Shown here: piece by piece, positions 9,901 to 17,657 of the stretch
How the letters are laid out: each line of letters starts with the position of its first letter
Position numbering within the stretch: the stretch's first letter is position 1
Origin: Amycolatopsis sp. CA-126428
Lineage (GTDB): Bacteria; Actinomycetota; Actinomycetes; Mycobacteriales; Pseudonocardiaceae
Length of the DNA stretch: 64,000 nucleotides
Direction of reading: 5' to 3'
Assembly (NCBI RefSeq): GCF_002904335.1
Contig: NZ_PPHF01000087.1
Coordinates: 1 to 64,000, forward strand
The notes under the pieces: generated by a model
Told to the model about the DNA's origin: nothing
The model's database searches: none
The model's input: the letters and a program-made list of their open reading frames with translations, nothing else
Position numbers and translations under genes: made by a program

Positions 9901-11512
9901 CGAGCTCCTCGCGGATCGCGTCCAGCGGCGGGTTGGTCACCTGCGCGAAGTTCTGCTTGAAGTAGTCGTAGAGCAGCCGGGACCGCTTCGACAGCACCGC
10001 GGGCGGGGTGTCCGTGCCCATCGAGCCGATCGGCTCGGCGCCCTTCTCGGCCATCGGCGCGAGCAGGATCTTGAGCTCTTCTTCGGTGTAGCCGAAGGAA
10101 AGCTGGCGCCGCAGCACGGAGTCGTGGCTCTGCACGACGTGGTCGCGGTCGGGCAGCTCGGCGATCTTGAGCAGGCCCGCGTGCAGCCACGAGTCGTAGG
10201 GCAGCTCGGCGGCCAGCGCGGACTTGACCTCTTCGTCGTCCACGATCCGGCCGGCTTCGGTGTCGACCAGGAACATCTTGCCGGGCTTGAGCCGGCCCTT
10301 GGCGACGACGTCCTTCGGGGCGACGTCGAGCACGCCGGCCTCGCTCGCGAGGACCACGCGGTCGTCGGCCGTGCGCCACCAGCGGGCCGGGCGCAGGCCG
10401 TTGCGGTCCAGGACCGCCCCGACCAGGCTGCCGTCGGTGAAGGTGACGCAGGCCGGGCCGTCCCACGGTTCCATCAGGCTGGCGTGGAACTGGTAGAAGG
10501 CGCGGCGCTCGGGCTTCATGGTGGCGTGGTTCTCCCACGCCTCCGGGATCATCATCAGCACCGCGTGCGGCAGCGACCGGCCGCCCAGGTGCAGCAGCTC
10601 GAGGACCTCGTCGAAGGACGCCGAGTCCGACGCGTCCGGCGAGCAGATCGGGAACAGCCTGCTCAGGTCGCCGGCGATGACGTCGGATTCCAGCAGCGCC
10701 TCGCGGGCCCGCATGCGGTTGCGGTTGCCGCGGATGGTGTTGATCTCGCCGTTGTGGGCCACGAACCGGAACGGGTGCGCCAGGGGCCACGACGGGAAGG
10801 TGTTGGTGGAGAAGCGGGAGTGCACCAGCGCGATGGCGCTTTCCAGCCGCTCGTCACGCAGGTCGGCGAAGAACGCGGGCAGCTGCTCCGGCGTCACCAT
10901 GCCCTTGTAGACGATCGTCCGCGAGGACAGCGAAGGGAAGTAGGTGCCGCAGCCGGCGTTCGCGCTCTCGTTCTCGACGCGCTTGCGCAGGCAGAAGGCG
11001 AGCCTGTCCAGCTCCACGCCCGATTTCCGGTCACCGGCCACGAAGAGCATGGCGAAGTGCGGCATGACCGAGCGGGCGGTCGGGCCGATGTCGGCGCGAT
11101 CGGCGTCGACGGGAACCGCCCGCCAGCCGAGGACCTCCAGGCCCTCCTCGACGGCGATGCGTTCGGCGAGCCCGACGGCCTTGCGGCGCTGCTCGGCGTC
11201 CTGCGGCAGGAACGCGATGCCGGCGGCGTAGGTCTGCTGCCCCTGTTCGTCCGGTGCGGGCAGCTCGAAACAGGCTTCGGCCCGCAGCAGCGCGTCGGGC
11301 AGCTGCAGGAGGATGCCGGCGCCGTCACCGCTGGTGGGCTCGGCGCCCGCCGCGCCGCGGTGGTCGAGGTTCGTCAGCGCGGCCAGGCCGTCGGTGACGA
11401 TGCCGTGGGAGCGGCGCCCGCGGATGTCGGCCACCATGGCCACACCGCAGGAGTCCTGCTCGGTCTCCGGGTCGTACAGACCCTGCTTGCCGGGCATGGC
11501 GGAGAAGATCAA
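6959..11512 (-). CDS. gltB: glutamate synthase (NADPH) large subunit
   Basis: Codes for 1,517 residues, normal for the family. The N-terminal class II amidotransferase domain follows a short propeptide: DSCGVAM places the nucleophile Cys at about residue 22, exposed after cleavage. The central and FMN-binding synthase domains follow (GTGASPMNSLKHAGTPWE, then Cys residues in GCIMMRVCHLDTCPVG for the [3Fe-4S] cluster) and a C-terminal GXGXG beta-helix domain. The TTG start at 11512 is chosen because AAGGAGG lies 5 bases upstream; the next ATG (11497) is 22 bases from that site. It works with GltD in ammonia assimilation. A strong promoter and a dyad lie about 200 bases upstream. Confidence 0.96.
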   Translation of the reverse strand: MIFSAMPGKQGLYDPETEQDSCGVAMVADIRGRRSHGIVTDGLAALTNLDHRGAAGAEPTSGDGAGILLQLPDALLRAEACFELPAPDEQGQQTYAAGIAFLPQDAEQRRKAVGLAERIAVEEGLEVLGWRAVPVDADRADIGPTARSVMPHFAMLFVAGDRKSGVELDRLAFCLRKRVENESANAGCGTYFPSLSSRTIVYKGMVTPEQLPAFFADLRDERLESAIALVHSRFSTNTFPSWPLAHPFRFVAHNGEINTIRGNRNRMRAREALLESDVIAGDLSRLFPICSPDASDSASFDEVLELLHLGGRSLPHAVLMMIPEAWENHATMKPERRAFYQFHASLMEPWDGPACVTFTDGSLVGAVLDRNGLRPARWWRTADDRVVLASEAGVLDVAPKDVVAKGRLKPGKMFLVDTEAGRIVDDEEVKSALAAELPYDSWLHAGLLKIAELPDRDHVVQSHDSVLRRQLSFGYTEEELKILLAPMAEKGAEPIGSMGTDTPPAVLSKRSRLLYDYFKQNFAQVTNPPLDAIREELVTCMARIMGPERNLLAPGPASCRHLKLPYPVIDNDELAKLIHINDDGDLPGFACSVLSGLYEVDGGAEALAGAIERVRREASEAIAAGARTLVLSDRDSDHRMAPIPSLLLVSAVHHHLVRTKERLRVALVVESGDAREVHHIALLLGYGAAAVNPYLAFETIEDMIGQGAVTGIEAAKAIRNYVQALVKGVLKIMSKMGISTVGAYTAAQVFESLGLSQDLLDEYFTGTSSKLGGVGLEVLAEEVATRHRRAYPENPTDRVHRGLDTGGEYAYRREGELHLFTPETVFLLQHASKTGRDEVYRKYTEEVHRLYREGGTLRGLFAFKDGVREPVPLDEVEPAEAIFKRFNTGAMSYGSISAEAHETLAIAMNRIGGRSNTGEGGEDPERLYDPERRSAIKQVASGRFGVTSEYLVNADDIQIKMAQGAKPGEGGQLPPNKVYPWIARTRHSTPGVGLISPPPHHDIYSIEDLAQLIHDLKNANEHARIHVKLVSALGVGTVAAGVSKAHADVVLISGHDGGTGASPMNSLKHAGTPWEIGLAETQQTLLLNGLRDRITVQVDGAMKTGRDVVVAALLGAEEYGFATAPLVVAGCIMMRVCHLDTCPVGVATQSPELRKRYTGQVEHVVNFFKFVAEEVRETLAALGFRTLDEAIGHAELLDTDEAVDHWKASGLDLAPIFEMPAETPYGGAKRRTRGQDHGLEHALDRTLIQLAEAALEDAHQVNIELPVRNVNRTVGTLLGSEITRRYGGDGLPEGTIHVTLTGSAGQSLGAFLPRGITLDMVGDANDYVGKGLSGGRIIVRPDPQASFAAEAQTIAGNTIAYGSTGGEIFLRGQVGERFCVRNSGATVVAEGVGDHAFEYMTGGRAVVLGPTGRNLAAGMSGGIAFVLDVDAKKVNQDMVDLLRPTADDLAWLKKTVQQHYDLTRSAVAASLLGDWPRRSVAFTKVMPRDYQRVLDAAKAARAAGRDVDEAIMEAARG

Positions 11513-11675
11513 CGGGACCTCCTTCGTCGTCTTGTCGTGCGGGGCCGGGTTACCGGCCGGGGAGCGCACGGGACGACGATGGCCCGCTTCGTTAGCGCGA
11601 CTTTAACACCTGGGAAACATGGCAGCAGCACTCAAGAGCGTCCCGGACGGCGTCGGACGGTAACGATCTGGCTGC

Positions 11676-11720
11676 GCGGAACGACGTAGTTCCTGATGAG
11701 CTTCCGGTAGTTCGTTCCGC
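11676..11720 (-). promoter_or_regulatory. dyad and direct repeats at the gltB transcription start
   Basis: GCGGAACGA (11676-11684) and TCGTTCCGC (11712-11720) are perfect inverted 9-mers 27 bases apart; GTAGTTC occurs twice (11686 and 11707), exactly 21 bases apart. The outer arm abuts the -10 of the presumed gltB promoter, so a repressor or nitrogen regulator site is plausible. A 5' RNA hairpin is the alternative. No known regulator consensus was recognised. Confidence 0.45.
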
Positions 11721-11722
11721 TA

Positions 11723-11749
11723 AGTATACGGCTCGGAAACTCCCGTCAA
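11723..11749 (-). promoter_or_regulatory. sigma-70-type promoter of gltBD
   Basis: On the minus strand TTGACG (11744-11749) and TATACT (11723-11728) are 15 bases apart, both close to the housekeeping consensus. It would give a leader of about 200 bases before the gltB TTG start. The spacing is shorter than the ideal 17. Confidence 0.6.
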
Positions 11750-11789
11750 GTCTAACGTGACGTGATCGAAGCAGTGTGTCCCGGGTCAC

Positions 11790-11803
11790 TAGAACGTGTT
11801 ACA
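11790..11803 (+). promoter_or_regulatory. KstR-type operator before the short-chain dehydrogenase gene
   Basis: TAGAACGTGTTACA matches the published mycobacterial KstR pattern TnnAACnnGTTnnA at every fixed position. It lies 10 bases before the ATG at 11813, so a bound repressor would block transcription or translation. That a KstR-like protein controls this gene is inference; no kstR gene is in the window. Confidence 0.6.
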
Positions 11804-11812
11804 TTTCGCCGC

Positions 11813-12598
11813 ATGATCCTCGATCGGTTCAAGCTCACCGACCAGGTCGCGGTGGTCACCGGCGCCGGGCGCGGAATCGGCGCGGCCACCGCGGTGGCCC
11901 TCGCCGAAGCGGGCGCCGACGTGGTGATCGCCTCCCGCACTTCCGCGCAACTCGACGAGGTGGCGTCCCGCGTCTCGGCCGTGGGTCGCCGGGCTTTCCC
12001 GGTGCCCGTCGACCTCTCGTCCCCCGACGCGGCGGCCGCGCTGGCGGAGACGGCGGTGTCCGAGTTCGGCCGGCTCGACCTGGTGGTCAACAACGTCGGC
12101 GGCACGTACCCGCGCCCGTTGCTGGAGAGCTCCGTCGAGTTCATGGAGGAAGCGTTCCGCTTCAACGTGGCGACGGCCCACGCGCTGACGGTGGCGGCGG
12201 CGCCATCGCTGGTGAAGACAGGCGGCTCGGTGGTCAACATCTCGTCGGTGATGGGCCGGGTCTCGGGCCGCGGTTTCGCGGCGTACGGAACGGCGAAGGC
12301 GGCCCTGGCGCATTACACCCGCTTGGCGGCGGCGGACCTGGCCCCGCGCGTCCGCGTCAACGCGATCTCGGTGGGGTCGGTGTCGACGTCCGCCCTGGAG
12401 ATCGTGGTCGGCAACCCGGAGCTGAAGGAGAAGATGGAGTCGGCGACCCCGCTGGGCCGCATCGGCGAGGCGGAGGACATCGCGGCGACGGTGGTGTTCC
12501 TGGCGTCGCGGGCCGGCGGGTACATCACGGGCAAGATCCTCGAGGTCGATGGCGGGTTGCAGGCGCCGAACCTGGAGCTGGGCCTGCCCGACCTCTGA
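11813..12598 (+). CDS. short-chain dehydrogenase/reductase (SDR), classical type
   Basis: Codes for 261 residues. TGAGRGIGAA near residue 15-24 is the NAD(P)-binding motif, NNVGG near 90 the structural Asn motif, and the catalytic set is Ser in NISSVMG, Tyr and Lys in YGTAKAA. The C-terminus VDGGLQAPNLELGLPDL resembles, from memory, mycobacterial SDRs such as Rv0927c, whose substrate I cannot state. The ATG at 11813 is preferred over an upstream start at 11762 because the family N-terminus MILDRF begins here and a KstR-type box sits between the two. The box suggests a role in steroid or lipid breakdown; this is inference. Confidence 0.88.
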   Translation: MILDRFKLTDQVAVVTGAGRGIGAATAVALAEAGADVVIASRTSAQLDEVASRVSAVGRRAFPVPVDLSSPDAAAALAETAVSEFGRLDLVVNNVGGTYPRPLLESSVEFMEEAFRFNVATAHALTVAAAPSLVKTGGSVVNISSVMGRVSGRGFAAYGTAKAALAHYTRLAAADLAPRVRVNAISVGSVSTSALEIVVGNPELKEKMESATPLGRIGEAEDIAATVVFLASRAGGYITGKILEVDGGLQAPNLELGLPDL

Positions 12599-12702
12599 CC
12601 CGGCTGACCGGCGAGCGCTCCGGCCTGTTTCGGCCGTCCGAAACTGTCGGTGCCACCCCGTAGCGTGGAAACCGGGGGGCGGCGCCCCAAGCCCGCACAC
12701 GA

Positions 12703-12738
12703 CGAAGGCCGCCACCAGGCATCCTGGGGCGGCCTTCG
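12703..12738. terminator. bidirectional hairpin between the SDR gene and lgt
   Basis: CGAAGGCCGCC and GGCGGCCTTCG form perfect 11-base arms, and the loop holds an inner CCAGG/CCTGG pair. It sits between two convergent genes and can terminate both. Confidence 0.8.
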
Positions 12739-12750
12739 CAACGCGAGCGA

Positions 12751-13890
12751 TCAGCTCTCGTCGGTCTTCTTAGGCTCCTGCGCCGGCGCCTCCGAGGAAG
12801 CCGGCTTCTCCGCGGCAGCCGGGGCATCGGCCACCACCTTCGCGGGCTCGGCGGTCGCGGACCCGGGCTCGCCGCCCTCCGACGAGGAGGAGGCCGCTTC
12901 CGAAGACGAGGCCGCGACCTTCGCGTGCTCCGGCTCGCCGCCCTCCACCGAGGAAGCCGCCTCCGACGACGAAGCCGCTTCCGAAGAAGCCACCGGAACC
13001 TCGTCCGGCCCCACGGCGTCCTTGCTCACCAGCGTCTCCGGCGCCTCCCGCGGCCCCCGCCGTCCGGCGAGCACGAAGTACACCACCGCCGCGAGGAACA
13101 GCAGGATCGACGTCCACACGTTCACCCGCAGGCCGAGGATGTGGTTGGCCGTGTCCGTCCGCATCATCTCGATCCAGCCGCGGCCGACCGTGTACCCGGC
13201 CACGTACAGCGCGAACGCCCGCCCGTGGCCGAGCTTGAACTTGCGGTCCGCCCACACCACCAGCAGCGCGACCAGTAGGTTCCAGAGCAGCTCGTACAGG
13301 AACGTCGGGTGGACCGGGCTCTCCGGCAGCGGGATGTGGCCCGTCGCGACGCCGTTCAGCAGGTTGTCCGGGTCCTCCGGGTTGAAGCGCTGGTAGACCT
13401 CGAGGCCCCACGGCAGGTCCGTGTGCGCGCCGTACAGCTCCTGGTTGAAGTAGTTGCCGATGCGGCCGATCGCCTGCGCGACGACGATGCCGGGGGCGAG
13501 CGCGTCCGCCATCGCCGGCAGCGGGATGCCCTTGCGGCGGCAGGCGATGAGCGCGCCCACCGCGCCGAGGGCGATCGCGCCCCAGATGCCGAGGCCGCCG
13601 TCCCAGATGGCGAACGCGTTCCACGGGTTGCGGCCCTCGGTGAAGTACAGCTCGGGGTCGGTGATCACGTGGTACAACCGGCCGCCGACCAGGCCGAACG
13701 GCACCGCGAACACCGCGATGTCGATCACCGTGCCCTTGGTGCCGCCGCGGGCCGCCCAGCGGCGCTCGCCCCACCAGATCGCCACGATGATGCCGGCGAT
13801 GATGCACAGGGCGTACGCGCGGAGCGGGATCGGTCCCAGGTGCCAGACACCACGGTCGGGGCTGGGGATCGTCGCGAGAAAGGCGCTCAT
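12751..13890 (-). CDS. lgt: prolipoprotein diacylglyceryl transferase with acidic C-terminal tail
   Basis: Transfers diacylglycerol from phosphatidylglycerol to the lipobox Cys of prolipoproteins at the cytoplasmic membrane. Codes for 379 residues. The core of about 275 residues has several membrane helices and the Lgt signature GRIGNYFNQELYG, plus HPTFLYE. The last 100 residues are a low-complexity Ser/Ala/Glu tail with a repeated SSSEAASS...EGGEP unit, absent from short Lgt proteins; long acidic tails are known from other actinobacterial Lgts. A GTG one codon upstream (13893) is an alternative start. Position beside the trp genes matches the order in mycobacteria. Confidence 0.93.
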   Translation of the reverse strand: MSAFLATIPSPDRGVWHLGPIPLRAYALCIIAGIIVAIWWGERRWAARGGTKGTVIDIAVFAVPFGLVGGRLYHVITDPELYFTEGRNPWNAFAIWDGGLGIWGAIALGAVGALIACRRKGIPLPAMADALAPGIVVAQAIGRIGNYFNQELYGAHTDLPWGLEVYQRFNPEDPDNLLNGVATGHIPLPESPVHPTFLYELLWNLLVALLVVWADRKFKLGHGRAFALYVAGYTVGRGWIEMMRTDTANHILGLRVNVWTSILLFLAAVVYFVLAGRRGPREAPETLVSKDAVGPDEVPVASSEAASSSEAASSVEGGEPEHAKVAASSSEAASSSSEGGEPGSATAEPAKVVADAPAAAEKPASSEAPAQEPKKTDES

Positions 13891-13908
13891 CACGCGGCCA
13901 CCGTAGCG

Positions 13909-15078
13909 CTAAGACACCTGAGCATCCAAGGCGGCCAGGTACCCCGCCACCAGCGCGTGGGCGACCTGGGTGACGGCTTGGTCGCGCGGCAGGAAGCGTT
14001 CGTCGTGCAGGCTCGGCACGCCCGCGGTGTCGCCGAGGCCGACGAACAGCATCAGGCCGCGGGTCGCGCCGCCGCAGTAGTGGGCGAAATCGTCCGCGCC
14101 GAACGAGCGGAACTTGTCGTCGACGGTGAAGCCGGCATGCCGGAGCCACTGCTGTGCTCCCGCGGCCAGCGCCGCGTCGTTGTCCAGGACCGGCTCGCAC
14201 GGGCTGATCTCCAGCTCGGCGGTGCAGCCGTGCGCCCGCGCGGTGCCGTGCACGATGTCCGCCAGCGTTTCCAAGGCGCGCTCACGGTCCTTCGCGCGCA
14301 TCAGGCGCAGGGAGCCGAACGCACTCGCGCTGTTCGGGACGACGTTGGCCGCGGCGCCGCCCTGGATGCGGCCGATCGAGCAGACCGCGCCGAACACCGG
14401 GTCGATCCGGCGGGACGCGAGCTGCTGCAGGCTCACGACCAGCTGGGACAGGGCCAGGATGGGGTCGCGCAGCAGGTGCGGGTAGCCGGCGTGGCCGCCC
14501 TGGCCGTGCATGGTCACCTCGAACTCGTCGGTGGAGGCGTTCACCGGCCCCGGCGCCGCCGAGACGACGCCGTGCGCGATGCGCGGCTGGACGTGCGCGC
14601 CGATCACCGTGTCCACCCCGTGCTCGGCCAGCACGCCGGACTCGACGACGTCGAGCGCGCCGGGCGGGGACGTCTCCTCCCGCGGCTGCAGCAGCGCCAG
14701 GATCGGCCGCGGCACGCCGGCGCGCCGCGCGGCCCGGCAGACGGCGACCAGCGCGGCGAGGTGGACGTCGTGGCCGCACGCGTGCATGAACTCGTTCCCG
14801 GACGCCCACGGCACGCCGGTGCCCTCCAGCACCGGCAGGGCGTCGAGCTCGGCCCGCAGGGCCACGGCGGGGCCGTCCCCGCCGGGCAGCAAGATGGCGC
14901 GCCCGGTCTTGGCGACGCGGGTGCCGTCGCCGGCGCCGAGCGCCCCGGCCACCAGGCGGGCGGTGTCCTCCTCGTCGCCGGACCCGCGGGGGTCGGCGTG
15001 CACGGCGTGGCGGAGCTCGACGGCGGCGGGCAGTTCGTCCGCGATCGCCTGCGTCCACCGGGTCCACAGATCACTCAC
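13909..15078 (-). CDS. M20-family amidohydrolase/peptidase
   Basis: Codes for 389 residues. The metal-binding pattern of M20D amidohydrolases is visible: ACGHDVHLA near residue 97, the general-base region QPREETSPPGA near 130, GAHVQP near 162 and a C-terminal His. Relatives hydrolyse N-acyl or gamma-linked amino acid amides in the cytosol. The GTG start overlaps the stop of the upstream amidohydrolase gene by 4 bases (GTGA), so translation is coupled. It is the last gene of a three-gene operon with an amidohydrolase and a permease, divergent from a glutamine-synthetase-like gene; it may release product or glutamate from a gamma-glutamylated intermediate (inference). Confidence 0.85.
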   Translation of the reverse strand: MSDLWTRWTQAIADELPAAVELRHAVHADPRGSGDEEDTARLVAGALGAGDGTRVAKTGRAILLPGGDGPAVALRAELDALPVLEGTGVPWASGNEFMHACGHDVHLAALVAVCRAARRAGVPRPILALLQPREETSPPGALDVVESGVLAEHGVDTVIGAHVQPRIAHGVVSAAPGPVNASTDEFEVTMHGQGGHAGYPHLLRDPILALSQLVVSLQQLASRRIDPVFGAVCSIGRIQGGAAANVVPNSASAFGSLRLMRAKDRERALETLADIVHGTARAHGCTAELEISPCEPVLDNDAALAAGAQQWLRHAGFTVDDKFRSFGADDFAHYCGGATRGLMLFVGLGDTAGVPSLHDERFLPRDQAVTQVAHALVAGYLAALDAQVS

Positions 15079-16199
15079 ACGTGCTCCAAGCGGTAGATCC
15101 TGTTCGCGTTCTCGTGTCCCACCAAAGCACACAGCCGGACGGCGTCCTTTTCGGACATCGCCTCCGCGTCGAATGCGGTGCGCACGAAGTCCGACAAACC
15201 CTGCCGGAACAGGGCCGTGCCCAGGTGGTACAGCTCGGCCAGGCCGAAGGCGTCGGTGGAGAAGAGCACCTTCCCGAACGGCGCGATCTCCAGGAGCTCG
15301 GCCAGCACGGCCGGCGCCCGGAACCCCGCGTTGTGCGTGATGAGCCCGGCGTCGACGAACACGTGCTCGAAAACCTGCGCCAGATACGCGGCGTGGCGGT
15401 GGAACGGGTAGTTGTGCAGCAGCAGGATGGGCACACCGAGGTCACGGGTGGCCCGCAGCAGCCCGGTGAGCAGCAGCGGGTCGCCGCGGCGCAGGTCGAC
15501 GTCGGCGTCGCCGTAGCCGACGTGGAACTGCACCGGCAGGCCGAGGTCGAGGCCGGTGAACACGAGGTGCCGGTGCAGGACCTCGTCGGCCAGCCGGCCG
15601 CCGCCCGCGGCGAGCCACCGCCCGGCGGCGGCCTCGACTTCGGTCGGTGACGGCCGCTCCCCCGCCAGCTCCAGGCCGGCGCGGTAGGCCGCGATCGACT
15701 TGAGCCCGACCGCCGTCGCGGCGCGTTTCCCCAGCTCATCGGCGAAGGCCGCGGCGAACCCGGCCGCGGTGGTCCCGCCGATCACCGCCTCCGCCACCTG
15801 TTCCAGCCGGACGACGTCGTGCGCGCGCGTGCCCGCGAGCCCGGCGAACTCCGCGGTCGTGGTCAGCGCGTCCGGCAGGAACCCGCCGTCCACCAGGAAG
15901 TCGGTCGTGCCGGTGGCCCGCAGGAACCGCCGGGCCACCTCGGCCGCGCCGAGTTCGGCGCGGCGCTCGAGGTAAGCCTCGGCCGGGGCGTGCTCCGGCA
16001 GGTCGAGCACCGGCGCGCAGCGGGCGCGCACGGCCAGCCCGATGAGCGAGTCGAACAGGCTGGTGCCCAGCGGCGACGGCGCATCGGCCTCCGTCAGCAT
16101 GGCCTCGAAGTCCGCGCGGGTGACGTCCCGGGTGACGACGCCGTGGCAGTGGTGGTCCACCAGCGGCAGGTCCGCGACGAACGGGAGCAAACCGGTCAT
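15075..16199 (-). CDS. amidohydrolase-2 family protein, similar to the N-terminal half of FluG
   Basis: Codes for 374 residues. VDHHCHG near residue 15 is the first metal ligand motif of amidohydrolase-fold enzymes; FHVGYGD, LLLHNYPFHRH and FSTDAFG match later strands of the barrel. The domain resembles the amidohydrolase half of fungal/bacterial FluG proteins, where it is fused to a glutamine-synthetase-like domain; here that second domain is encoded by the divergent gene at 17658. It overlaps the upstream permease by 4 bases (ATGA) and the downstream M20 gene by 4 bases. Substrate unknown. Confidence 0.8.
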   Translation of the reverse strand: MTGLLPFVADLPLVDHHCHGVVTRDVTRADFEAMLTEADAPSPLGTSLFDSLIGLAVRARCAPVLDLPEHAPAEAYLERRAELGAAEVARRFLRATGTTDFLVDGGFLPDALTTTAEFAGLAGTRAHDVVRLEQVAEAVIGGTTAAGFAAAFADELGKRAATAVGLKSIAAYRAGLELAGERPSPTEVEAAAGRWLAAGGGRLADEVLHRHLVFTGLDLGLPVQFHVGYGDADVDLRRGDPLLLTGLLRATRDLGVPILLLHNYPFHRHAAYLAQVFEHVFVDAGLITHNAGFRAPAVLAELLEIAPFGKVLFSTDAFGLAELYHLGTALFRQGLSDFVRTAFDAEAMSEKDAVRLCALVGHENANRIYRLEHV

Positions 16200-17623
16200 G
16201 GGCCTCCGTCCACTGTGCTGAGCCTTTCCCCCACCCTACGAGCGAACCGCGGGGCGGCCAGCACCAAGATCACCGCCAGGGCCAGTACCGCCGCCGCGAC
16301 CACGGGAAACCAGCGCGCCGCGCCTTCGGTGGGGTAGGGCACCACGTTGACGTACACGGTGTACCCGAGCACGGCGAGCGCGCCGATCGGGAACACGAGG
16401 TGCCACCCCGGCACGCGCATCCGCCGCTTCACGAACAGCAGCAGGATCGCGCCCGCCGTCGTGAGCAGGTAGATCACCAGCAGGATGAGCGTCCCGATCG
16501 AACCGCTCCACGCGAAGGTGTCCGCCGCGGTCGCGCCGAAGAAGACCGCGCACACCACGATGATCAGCGCCGCCGCGGCGGTCACGGCCGTCACCGCGGC
16601 GACCGGCGTACCCCGCGAGGACGTCCGGCCGAGGCCGCCACCGGCGTCGCGGCCGAGGGCGTAGAGCAGCCGCGAGCCGCCGACGACGCAGGCGAGGCAG
16701 CAGCCGAACGCGCTGATCGCGGCGCCCACGCTGATGACGTCGCCGGCCCACGCGCCCGCGTACCGGCTGCCGAGGTCGCCGAGCAGGGACGGCGAGTCGT
16801 GGAAGGCGGCCGCATCGCCGCCGAACGCCATCATCTCGACGGCCGTCACCACCACGAAGTAGAGGCCGCCGAAGATCGCCGTGCCGAGGATCGCGCGCGG
16901 GATGTTGCGCTTCGGGTCGTGGGTTTCCTCCCCCAGCGTCGCGGCGGCTTCGAACCCGGCGAAGGACAGGAACCCGAAGACCGCGCCGAGGAACACCCCG
17001 GACAGCCCGGTTTCCGGGACGAAGACGGCCATCGTGAACCGGGCGCCGCCGGGCGCGCTTCCCGCGAGCAGCCGGACCAGGATCACCACGGTGACCAGCA
17101 GGATCACCGCGATCGTCGCGCCTTCGACGGCGAGCAGGGTGCTCGTGCCGCGGCGGGCGGGCAGCACGGCGAGCAGCCAGGCACCGATCAGCGCGACGGC
17201 CGTCAGCACGAACGGCCCCCAGGACGGCGGATCCGGCCAGATGCCCACCTGCGTCAGGAAAGCCGTGCCCAGCGTGCCCGCGGCCGAGCTCGTCACGACG
17301 GCGTAGAACGTGTACGTCCCGAGGAGACCGATGCCCGAGACGACGCCCGCGCGCGGGCCGAGGGTGGCGCCGACGAAGGCGTACACCGAGCCGGCGTGCT
17401 GGTAGTACTGGCAGAGCTTCACGAAGCCGTACGCGACCAGCAGCACGCCGACCGCGGAGAGCAGGAAGGCGAGCGGCACGGCGCGGCCGGCGGCGGCCGC
17501 GGTCTGCTGGGGGTTGATGTTGGCGGCCATGCTCGGGGCCATCAACGCCACGGACAGGCCGACGGCCTGCCAGACGGAGAGGGATCGGCGCAGCCCTGGA
17601 CGGGTTTCGACGGTGTCTGACAC
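16196..17623 (-). CDS. APC-family amino acid/amine permease
   Basis: Codes for 475 residues with about 12 hydrophobic segments from residue 15 to 470. The N-terminal pattern LSVWQAVGLSVALMAPS and GFLSFAGFEAAATLGEE near 230 are typical of amino acid-polyamine-organocation transporters; it likely imports an amine or amino acid with a proton or by exchange. The GTG start has GAGGTG 6 bases upstream. It is the first gene of the operon with two amidohydrolases and lies 34 bases from the divergent ligase gene, so both sides probably share control. Confidence 0.88.
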   Translation of the reverse strand: MSDTVETRPGLRRSLSVWQAVGLSVALMAPSMAANINPQQTAAAAGRAVPLAFLLSAVGVLLVAYGFVKLCQYYQHAGSVYAFVGATLGPRAGVVSGIGLLGTYTFYAVVTSSAAGTLGTAFLTQVGIWPDPPSWGPFVLTAVALIGAWLLAVLPARRGTSTLLAVEGATIAVILLVTVVILVRLLAGSAPGGARFTMAVFVPETGLSGVFLGAVFGFLSFAGFEAAATLGEETHDPKRNIPRAILGTAIFGGLYFVVVTAVEMMAFGGDAAAFHDSPSLLGDLGSRYAGAWAGDVISVGAAISAFGCCLACVVGGSRLLYALGRDAGGGLGRTSSRGTPVAAVTAVTAAAALIIVVCAVFFGATAADTFAWSGSIGTLILLVIYLLTTAGAILLLFVKRRMRVPGWHLVFPIGALAVLGYTVYVNVVPYPTEGAARWFPVVAAAVLALAVILVLAAPRFARRVGERLSTVDGGP

Positions 17624-17657
17624 GATCTTCACCTCTTCTCTCAGGTGAGCAGACCCA

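Noticed and set aside
11497..11512. ATG at 11497 as gltB start
   Set aside because: It is 22 bases from the AAGGAGG site, whereas TTG at 11512 is 5 bases from it and adds the usual short propeptide residues.
6902..11689. 1,595-codon plus-strand frame opposite gltB
   Set aside because: It is the antisense of gltB, with arginine-, glycine- and valine-rich low-complexity translation and no domain. Long antisense frames are expected at this GC content.
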